Shown piece after piece: positions 58,174 through 64,000 of a DNA stretch of 64,000 nt (position 1 is its first letter; each line of letters starts with the position of its first letter). The notes below the pieces were generated by a model that worked only from the letters and a program-made list of their open reading frames with translations, was not told where the DNA came from and did not search any database. The position numbers were made by a program, and so were the translations under genes. The DNA lies in assembly GCF_000374465.1 (NCBI RefSeq), contig NZ_KB894531.1, positions 1 through 64,000 on the forward strand, in the 5' to 3' direction. The stretch comes from Ahrensia kielensis DSM 5890. GTDB taxonomy: Bacteria > Pseudomonadota > Alphaproteobacteria > Rhizobiales > Rhizobiaceae.

Positions 58174-59067
58174 TTATACGCTCCACTTAACGTCATAAAG
58201 ATCATTGCGTCTGTTGGCTAAATTACGCACCGAGCCAAGGGTGCGTGCTTTTTCCAACATCGTCATATCAAGATCAGCGATGATGAGGCCTTCTTCATTT
58301 ATGGCTGCTTGCGCCAAGATTCCATCCGGCGGAAAACCTGCATCAGACGGTGTTAATATTGCAGATTGTGCATAGGCTTCATCGCAATTTTCAACATTTT
58401 CAATCGTGCCCACCAGCCCTGATGTAACGATATAGCATTGATTTTCCACGGTACGGGCGTGGCAACAATAGCGCACACGCAAATGGCCGCTTCTTGCCTC
58501 CGTACAATAGGGCACGAAAACTAGCCCTACAGCTTGATCGGCATGGCGGCGGCCCAGCTCCGGAAATTCGCTATCATAACAAATTTGGATACCAACAGGA
58601 CCGCAATCGGTTTCTATCGGCTCTAAGCTATCGCCACCTTTAATGCCCCAAACGTCCCATTCGTCAGGTGTTGGGTGTAGTTTTGACTGGCTCGCTATTG
58701 TGCCATCACGCCGCGCTAGAAATGCAATATTTTCTGTTTTTCCAGCATCTGTGCGCGTTGCATGGCTACCGCAAACAATATTGATGTTTAGCTCTTTTGC
58801 TAAACCTGTAAACTCAGCGACGATTTGAGCCGTTGCCTGTGTCAGCTTATCGATAGATGCTTCCGGCGATAATTTTTGCTCAGCGGCTGATAAAAGCTGA
58901 AGCGTGAAATGTTCCGGAAAACAAATAAAGTCTGCATCTTGCTGCGCTGCATCTTCAGCAAAAGCACGCACACGATCAAACAGATCCCGAAATGAAGATG
59001 TCTGCATCAACGCCATTTGTACGGATGCGACACGTATTTTTGATTTATAGTTTGGAGAAAGTTTCAT
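58174..59067 (-). CDS. Carbon-nitrogen (nitrilase-superfamily) hydrolase
   Basis: A 297-residue amidase-type enzyme. The triad is visible: Glu in CFPEHF near residue 53, Lys in SKLHPTPDE near 130 and Cys in IQICYDSEFP near 160. Substrate is unknown. I place the start at ATG 59067, because the longer frame to 59100 would run through the terminator at 59082-59115. Confidence 0.9.
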   Translation of the reverse strand: MKLSPNYKSKIRVASVQMALMQTSSFRDLFDRVRAFAEDAAQQDADFICFPEHFTLQLLSAAEQKLSPEASIDKLTQATAQIVAEFTGLAKELNINIVCGSHATRTDAGKTENIAFLARRDGTIASQSKLHPTPDEWDVWGIKGGDSLEPIETDCGPVGIQICYDSEFPELGRRHADQAVGLVFVPYCTEARSGHLRVRYCCHARTVENQCYIVTSGLVGTIENVENCDEAYAQSAILTPSDAGFPPDGILAQAAINEEGLIIADLDMTMLEKARTLGSVRNLANRRNDLYDVKWSV

Positions 59068-59081
59068 TGGCTGGGCCTTAT

Positions 59082-59115
59082 AAAAAAGCCGCCAGAACAA
59101 AAGCTCTGGCGGCTA
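59082..59115 (-). terminator. Intrinsic terminator after the BMP-family gene
   Basis: A 10-bp GC-rich stem (59087-59096/59106-59115) followed on the minus strand by a T run at 59082-59087. It lies 25 bp past the stop of the binding-protein gene. Confidence 0.88.
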
Positions 59116-59139
59116 AGATCGTCAACTACCGTTTCTAAA

Positions 59140-60126
59140 TTAGTAAGGGCAGTTATTATCGCTCATGAAGTCGTGAACAACGACTTCGCCAGATACGATT
59201 TTAGCGCGTGCATCTTCCACGGCTTTCATCATGTCTTCTGTCACAAGTTCTTTGTTGTTGTCGTCCATAGCAACGTCAACACCGCCTTCTTTAAGACCAA
59301 GAACATTGATGCCAGATTCCCAAGTTCCGCCTTCTGAGCCATTTATGAACGCATCATAAACAGCAACGTCCACTTTTTTGACCATTGACGTTAGAACTTT
59401 GCCCGGCTGCAAACCGTTCTGGTTTGAGTCAACGCCGATAGCAAGTTTGCCTGCATCAGCTGCAGCCTGAATTACGCCAACGCCTGTACCGCCAGCTGCA
59501 TGGAAAACAACGTCTGATCCCTGTGCGATCTGCGCTTTAGTGATCTCGCCGCCTTTAACAGGATCGTTCCAAGCTGCCGGTGTATCACCGGTCATGTTTT
59601 CAATAACTTTCGCGTCAGCATTAACGGATTTTGCACCGCCAGCATAACCGCAAGCAAAGCGAGAAATCAGCGGAATACCCATGCCGCCAACAAAGCTAAC
59701 TGTGCCTGTTTCAGATGCTGTCGCAGCCATTACACCTGCAAGGTATGAACCTTCTTGTTCTTTGAAAACAACCGAGCGTACATTTGGCTGATCGACGACC
59801 ATGTCGATGATCGCAAATTTTGTATCCGGGAATTCTTTTGCCACTTGCTCAAGTGCTTGCGCCCATGAAAAACCAGCAACAACAATTGGAGAATTGCCAT
59901 CTTCAGCAAATTTAAGCAGAGCCTGCTCACGCTGTGCATCGTTCTGAATTTCAAATTCGCGGTAAGCGACACCGGTTTCTTCTTTGTATTTTTCAGCGCC
60001 ATTATAAGCAGCTTCATTGAACGATTTGTCGAACTTGCCGCCCAAATCATAAATAAGTGCCGGCTCGGCATTTGCTGAAAATGTTAGTGCTGTTGCGGCC
60101 AAAAGACCTAAAGCTATGCGCTTCAT
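59140..60126 (-). CDS. BMP-family substrate-binding protein
   Basis: A 328-residue secreted binding protein of the basic-membrane-protein type, which often binds nucleosides. A signal peptide ends at SANAEP near residue 20. The mature start LIYDLGGKFDKSFNEAAYNG and the GVDSNQNGLQPGKVLTSMVKK segment are family features. No ABC ATPase or permease gene is adjacent, so partners must lie elsewhere. It has a long structured leader. Confidence 0.93.
   Translation of the reverse strand: MKRIALGLLAATALTFSANAEPALIYDLGGKFDKSFNEAAYNGAEKYKEETGVAYREFEIQNDAQREQALLKFAEDGNSPIVVAGFSWAQALEQVAKEFPDTKFAIIDMVVDQPNVRSVVFKEQEGSYLAGVMAATASETGTVSFVGGMGIPLISRFACGYAGGAKSVNADAKVIENMTGDTPAAWNDPVKGGEITKAQIAQGSDVVFHAAGGTGVGVIQAAADAGKLAIGVDSNQNGLQPGKVLTSMVKKVDVAVYDAFINGSEGGTWESGINVLGLKEGGVDVAMDDNNKELVTEDMMKAVEDARAKIVSGEVVVHDFMSDNNCPY
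60067..60117 (-). promoter_or_regulatory. Structured leader with competing hairpins upstream of the BMP gene
   Basis: Four short perfect stems fall in the gene's leader: 60067-60079, 60083-60096, 60096-60109 and 60101-60117. The last two share bases (GGTGG/CCACC versus TTTTCCA/TGGAAAA) and cannot form together. That is suggestive of a switch or attenuator; no known riboswitch class is recognised. Confidence 0.35.
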
Positions 60127-60313
60127 ACTAAATCACCCTGTAAACGTTTGTTACTCTCCCCGCACATCACTATAAGTGAAAGCGCGAAACCTCGCGGTGG
60201 TTTTCCACCTTGGAAAAGAGCTTGGCACGGCATTGCGGTAAAATCACGCAAAAAATGCAAGCGCTGCCTCAGCCTTAAGAATTATCTTAAACGCTTGCCA
60301 GTTCAGCAAAATA

Positions 60314-60967
60314 TCAACCTGGTATTGGGCAGCTCACGCCTGTTCCACGTATGCCGCAATAACCATCCGGATTTTTAGCTAAATATTGCTGATGATAGTC
60401 TTCAGCAAAGTAAAACACGTCCAAAGGTTCAATTTCAGTTGTAATCGCACCCTGGTGTCCACTCGCCTTTAGGGCTTGTTGAAACTGGATTTTGCTTTTT
60501 CGCACATGTTCAAGTTGCGCATCGTTTGCTGTGTAAATAGCAGAACGATAGGTTGTGCCGATATCATTACCTTGGCGCATGCCTTGTGTCGGGTCATGCT
60601 GCTCCCAGAATTGCTTCAAAATAGCATCAAGGCTTAATTTGGCAGGATCAAAAACAACTTTGACCACTTCAACATGGCCGGTTTTACCCGTGCAGGTTTC
60701 TTCATAGGTTGGATTTTTTGTGAAGCCGCCTGCATAACCAACCGCCGTCACAAACACATTGTGCATTTGCCAAAAAATACGCTCAGCGCCCCAAAAACAG
60801 CCCATCCCTAAATAGATAGTTTCCATATTATCAGGGTGTGGCCCGCGCATATTTTCCCCATTGACGAAATGGTTTGGCGACAGTGGCAAAGGTTCATCGC
60901 GGCCAGGCAGCGCCTCATTGGCACCAATCATGTCCGATTTATTGCGAAACATATCATTTAAAAGCAT
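60314..60967 (-). CDS. msrA: Peptide-methionine (S)-S-oxide reductase MsrA
   Basis: A 217-residue repair enzyme reducing methionine S-sulfoxide. The catalytic GCFWGAERIF lies near residue 55, YAGG near 80, and a C-terminal GVSCPIPG carries a possible resolving cysteine. Length is normal. Confidence 0.95.
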   Translation of the reverse strand: MLLNDMFRNKSDMIGANEALPGRDEPLPLSPNHFVNGENMRGPHPDNMETIYLGMGCFWGAERIFWQMHNVFVTAVGYAGGFTKNPTYEETCTGKTGHVEVVKVVFDPAKLSLDAILKQFWEQHDPTQGMRQGNDIGTTYRSAIYTANDAQLEHVRKSKIQFQQALKASGHQGAITTEIEPLDVFYFAEDYHQQYLAKNPDGYCGIRGTGVSCPIPG

Positions 60968-61005
60968 AGTTTTGCGCCCTTCTGCGTGACCGGCTTAGTG
61001 TTGGT

Positions 61006-61329
61006 TTATCTTTTTACAAATCCTGCGGCATGTCGTTTTCTTTTATACGCCAAGACGTAAAAAAGCGCCGACAAAACTGAGAATACAGCAAATGTGGGCA
61101 AGGTTAGAAAAGTTACAAGAATAGGGTCGTTCAAAAATGGGTGAACAGACTGCGTGAGCCACGATGAAAACGCCTCAAGTGTATCTGGGAAAAACTCCCG
61201 CCAACTTATTTCAAGCGGCGTTAAAACCAGTTTGGAAATACCCAGCGAGCGTGTTGCATCCAGCACGATAAACATGACTGCAATGGCCAAACATAGCACG
61301 GCGATAAAACGAAGTATAAAACGGAACAT
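61006..61329 (-). CDS. Small two-helix membrane protein, unknown
   Basis: A 107-residue protein with a hydrophobic helix at the N-terminus and a second near residues 75-95, ending in a basic tail (YKRKRHAAGF). I do not recognise a named family. ATG at 61329 follows AGGTAGGC and is preferred to the start six codons upstream. It lies 38 bp upstream of msrA on the same strand, so co-transcription is possible. Confidence 0.7.
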   Translation of the reverse strand: MFRFILRFIAVLCLAIAVMFIVLDATRSLGISKLVLTPLEISWREFFPDTLEAFSSWLTQSVHPFLNDPILVTFLTLPTFAVFSVLSALFYVLAYKRKRHAAGFVKR

Positions 61330-61541
61330 GCCTACCTGATGATGCAAATTAACGAATTAGGATTACCGTCAATAGAGTGACCTAGGGAAAAGTTCAATCA
61401 ACACAATCAAATGATTTATCTAAATTAGCCTTCACTTAGCTCTTGCAGCGAGAAAAAGCACGCGCTACACGTCCGCTCACGTTGTGGCTGTTACATATAG
61501 CTTCAACCCGCTCGAATTAACCGACGAGCGAAAAATGGAAT

Positions 61542-61631
61542 GGACAGGTGGCCGAGTGGTTGAAGGCGCACGCCTGGAACGCGTGTGGGCGGGTGACCGT
61601 CTCCAGGGTTCGAATCCCTGTCTGTCCGCCA
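61542..61631 (+). tRNA. tRNA-Ser (GGA anticodon)
   Basis: A 90-base class II tRNA including an encoded CCA. The acceptor stem pairs GGACAGG with TCTGTCC, the D arm has the standard GGCCGAGTGGTTGAAGGC form, the anticodon loop is CTGGAAC, a long variable arm GTGGGCGGGTGACCGTC follows, and the T arm has GGTTCGAATCC. Confidence 0.95.
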
Positions 61632-62044
61632 TTTCCATCAACTAAGTTATTGTTGTATTTGTCTTTTATCCTTTTTCATGCTGGACGCTCCCACTTCTAT
61701 TCCCACTAAGGATATCTTTTAGGCGTCTGGCAATTTGATTCCCACTATCAGGAGCGCAGCAATAACCAAAATGATCGATAAAGATGATGGGGAAAGTCAA
61801 ATCATATGGATGATCAAATTAGCTTAAACAAAGTTTTTTTCAAAATGTACCCAATGAAAAATCCTCGACAGTTTCCAGCCAATCATCCAGAACTTCGCCC
61901 CTCTTCACAAATCCTTGGCGATTGCGCCGAAGCCGCCGCTGGATAAGAACTCGAGCAAAATGCAGGTTCAAACTCCCAACTGTCACATAGTTGGGGTCAT
62001 CTCTTAAAGTGCACAAATTGGACATCTGAATAGCCCCGCGTTTC

Positions 62045-62118
62045 CTAGACACCCTGCTGGTTCAATTTTTGTTGTTTTTCAAAGTCTGCTGGTGACAGCA
62101 TCCCGTTGTTTGCGGCAA
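62045..62118 (-). pseudogene. Transposase C-terminal relic (IS3-like)
   Basis: On the minus strand the last two dozen codons before a TAG at 62045 read NNGMLSPADFEKQQKLNQQ and GV, matching the end of IS3-family transposases. No upstream catalytic region is present. A dead fragment. Confidence 0.5.
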
Positions 62119-62270
62119 TGATAGAGGACTATTTATTGTGGCGGAAAGCCGTTACTAAAACTAATTCTACATATTTTCGCTACTGGCACGCCGTCGTCGC
62201 CTTGCTTTAAATAAGTGCCTTTCGGGGCGTGCGTCTGTCCAGACAGTGGTTGAAATCAATATAGATCAAA

Positions 62271-62297
62271 CTTGCGCGGTAATTTAGACCGCGCAAG
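62271..62297 (-). terminator. Stem-loop after the ThDP enzyme gene
   Basis: CTTGCGCGGT and ACCGCGCAAG form a perfect 10-bp stem with a 7-base loop, 16 bp past the stop. The following minus-strand TTTGATC is only a short T run. Confidence 0.68.
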
Positions 62298-62312
62298 CGA
62301 GTGAAAATTGGA

Positions 62313-64000
62313 TCAAGCTATCCGATCACCTTTTTTCACTTTAACTGTCCGGTTATCTACGCCGGGCAACATTTTTGCGGGATCCCGCGTTACGATGATG
62401 TCAAGCACTGACGGGCCTGAAGTGGACAAAGCCTCCTTAAGGGCTGCCTCAATATCTTCCGGCTTTTCAACACGGATGGCATGGCATCCCATCGCTTTAG
62501 CGACCGCCGCATAATCGGTTTCCACCAGATCCGATGCGTGATAATTACCCTCGCCGTAGACTAGATGCTGAAGCGCTTTGACATAACCCGAAGCGGCATT
62601 GTTCACGACGATTACGGTCAGGTCCAGCTTCAACCTCCGCGCGGTTTCCATCTCACCCAGCATCATATTAAAGCCGCCGTCACCCGTCAGCGCCAATACA
62701 TTGCGCCCTTCCGCGCCAAGTGCAGCCCCCATGGCTCCGGGCAGTCCATAACCGATTGATGCAAAGCCCCTATCTGGTACGAAGCGTCGTCCCACCTCCT
62801 TTGTATCGAAAAGAAGACCGGCCCAGTGAGCGGCGAAGCCACCGTCGGCCACCAGAATACCGTCGCTTGGGAGCGTTTTGTTGATCTCGGTCAGCAGACG
62901 CGCCATCGAAACCGGCGTTTCTTCCGATTCAAGGTTTGCGCGCACGCTCTCGCGCCATTTCGTCATTTTTTTGGGCACCTCTTCAACATAAGACTTCAGG
63001 CGCTGGTGGGTTGATTCAGTACGCCCGCCAACTGTTTTCGCCAAGTCTTTCAAGGTCACGGATATATCTCCCCACAGGCATAGATCGGGTTCGATCGTGC
63101 GCCCGAACTCTTCTGCGACCAAATCGACATGGATGAGCGTTTTGCCTTGCGGCGGAACTGAGTACCGTTTCGTGGCGATTTCGCCGAGTTTGCAGCCAAG
63201 GGAAATGACAAGATCAGATTTTTCGATGAACTCGTTGGCGATACGGTCGTAGCGGCCAAACAGGCCAAGACTTAACTCTTCAACACAAGGAATTGAGCCT
63301 TTACCGGTCAGCGTGTGCGCGACTGGTATATTCAACGAACGTGCGAAGCGGGTGAGCTCTTCAGCAGCGCCGCTGAGGTGCACACCGCCACCTGCCAAAA
63401 TAACTGGACGTTCGGCCGCAGTAATGAGATCGGCCGCCCGGATGATATCGTCTTCATCAGGACGGCAACGCAGCGCAGGTACGCCGCGGTGACGCGGGTT
63501 GCCATAAAATTCCGCCTCATCGAATGCATACGTATCATGTGCAATATCCTCTGGGACATCCACAACGACTGGACCTGGCCTGCCGGACGTCGCAACGGCA
63601 AAAGCTCTGCGCATAAGCTCCGGTATCCGCGAAATCACTTCTACACGAATAATCTCTTTGCATGCTGGACGTAAAATCTCCACCTGGCGACTTTCTTGCG
63701 TCATATTCTTCCAGGAATGCTCACGGTGCGTATCACCGGCGAGAAGTACCATTGGGGTGCCAGCATTGAGTGCCTCCACCAGACCGGTGACAAGGTTCGT
63801 CGCTCCGGGTCCCAAAGTTGCATCTGAAAGGCCGACTCGCCCTGTTACCTTTGCGTAAGCATCTGCTGCGAATACTGCGGCACGCTCGTCATTAATGAGA
63901 TGATGTTTTAATCCTAGCCGGCGCGCGGCATCATAAAATGGCAACAATTGAAAGCCGCCCATGCCGAACATGGGGCCGCCATCAAATGCCTGCAGCATTC
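62313..64000 (-). CDS. Thiamine-diphosphate-binding enzyme, acetolactate-synthase-like (5' end cut by window edge)
   Basis: The visible part is 562 codons and continues beyond the right edge; a Met near 63998 is not necessarily the start. It has the N-terminal catalytic glutamate in INDERAA near the beginning, a central domain, and a C-terminal ThDP motif starting at GDGGFNMM and ending at NN (VVNNAASG). The family includes acetolactate synthase, sulfoacetaldehyde acetyltransferase and related carboligases or decarboxylases. The exact reaction is not determined. Base composition is visibly richer in GC than most of the window. Confidence 0.9.
   Translation of the reverse strand, partial: MLQAFDGGPMFGMGGFQLLPFYDAARRLGLKHHLINDERAAVFAADAYAKVTGRVGLSDATLGPGATNLVTGLVEALNAGTPMVLLAGDTHREHSWKNMTQESRQVEILRPACKEIIRVEVISRIPELMRRAFAVATSGRPGPVVVDVPEDIAHDTYAFDEAEFYGNPRHRGVPALRCRPDEDDIIRAADLITAAERPVILAGGGVHLSGAAEELTRFARSLNIPVAHTLTGKGSIPCVEELSLGLFGRYDRIANEFIEKSDLVISLGCKLGEIATKRYSVPPQGKTLIHVDLVAEEFGRTIEPDLCLWGDISVTLKDLAKTVGGRTESTHQRLKSYVEEVPKKMTKWRESVRANLESEETPVSMARLLTEINKTLPSDGILVADGGFAAHWAGLLFDTKEVGRRFVPDRGFASIGYGLPGAMGAALGAEGRNVLALTGDGGFNMMLGEMETARRLKLDLTVIVVNNAASGYVKALQHLVYGEGNYHASDLVETDYAAVAKAMGCHAIRVEKPEDIEAALKEALSTSGPSVLDIIVTRDPAKMLPGVDNRTVKVKKGDRIA

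Larger units (their letters stand above)
61632..62312. other. 680-bp relic stretch after the tRNA gene
   Basis: No intact gene is visible. It contains repeated TCCCACT motifs near 61690-61760, a small frame at 61840-62052 without recognisable family, an IS3-type transposase tail (62045-62118) and a terminator-like stem at 62271-62297. Confidence 0.6.

Noticed and set aside
59068-59100. Upstream extension of the nitrilase-type gene
   Set aside because: It would put the start codon inside the terminator of the preceding gene.
60127-60313. Known riboswitch before the BMP gene
   Set aside because: The hairpins do not fit the purine or other classes I can recognise; kept only as an unexplained leader.
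61840-62052. 70-codon frame after the tRNA
   Set aside because: No family recognised, overlaps the transposase tail in another frame, and no ribosome-binding site is seen.

Overview
The window looks like a chromosomal segment of a low-to-moderate GC alphaproteobacterium, most likely marine Hyphomicrobiales (Rhizobiales). The basis is family recognition, not a database search: a complex I NDUFA9-type protein, GyrB, a proofreading PolA, QueG and DUF1127 of alphaproteobacterial type, and many ABC sugar uptake systems. 55 protein genes (53 complete, two cut by the window edges), one tRNA-Ser(GGA) and several gene relics can be supported.

Layout. 1-8 kb: a GAF-PAS-GGDEF-EAL protein cut by the left edge, an AAA ATPase, a flavoprotein, UppP, a TauE-type carrier, an NDUFA9-type protein, a Kbp/LysM protein and a DUF1294 protein. 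8-13.4 kb: an IclR regulator with an SDR and an FAH-family hydrolase, then a sugar-lactone oxidase and a DSD1-like PLP protein. 13.4-14.5 kb: a decayed stretch with an FAH relic, a 12-G tract, a ~187-bp repeat and an IS3-type transposase tail. 14.5-24.6 kb: a complete non-phosphorylative L-fucose-type catabolic locus (ABC importer, aldo/keto reductase, lactonase, IlvD/Edd dehydratase, SDR, FAH hydrolase, LacI). Two perfect 16-bp operator palindromes and a second repeat copy mark this block. 25-34.7 kb: a second ABC-importer locus under an AraC regulator. It carries an aldolase/dehydrogenase fusion, an alpha/beta hydrolase and a pair of genes corresponding to the two halves of plant Tm-1. Its substrate is unknown, and it is the best candidate here for an undescribed pathway.

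34.7-61.4 kb is mostly core: gyrB, a thioesterase, an aldo/keto reductase, two GSTs, a P450, HyuA, malate synthase G, an SDR, a Gfo/Idh oxidoreductase, a PfkB kinase, queG, RlpA, an L,D-transpeptidase, polA, a LysR regulator, DUF1127, a nitrilase-type hydrolase, a BMP binding protein and msrA. At 61.54 kb a tRNA-Ser is followed by ~680 bp of relic sequence and then a visibly more GC-rich ThDP enzyme cut by the right edge, which resembles a genomic-island boundary.

How the genes connect. In the fucose-type locus the importer delivers the sugar, the aldo/keto reductase oxidises it to a lactone, the amidohydrolase opens the lactone, the dehydratase makes the 2-keto-3-deoxy acid, the SDR oxidises it to the 2,4-diketo acid, and the FAH enzyme cleaves that to pyruvate plus lactate. 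The 8 kb IclR operon holds paralogues of only the last two steps.
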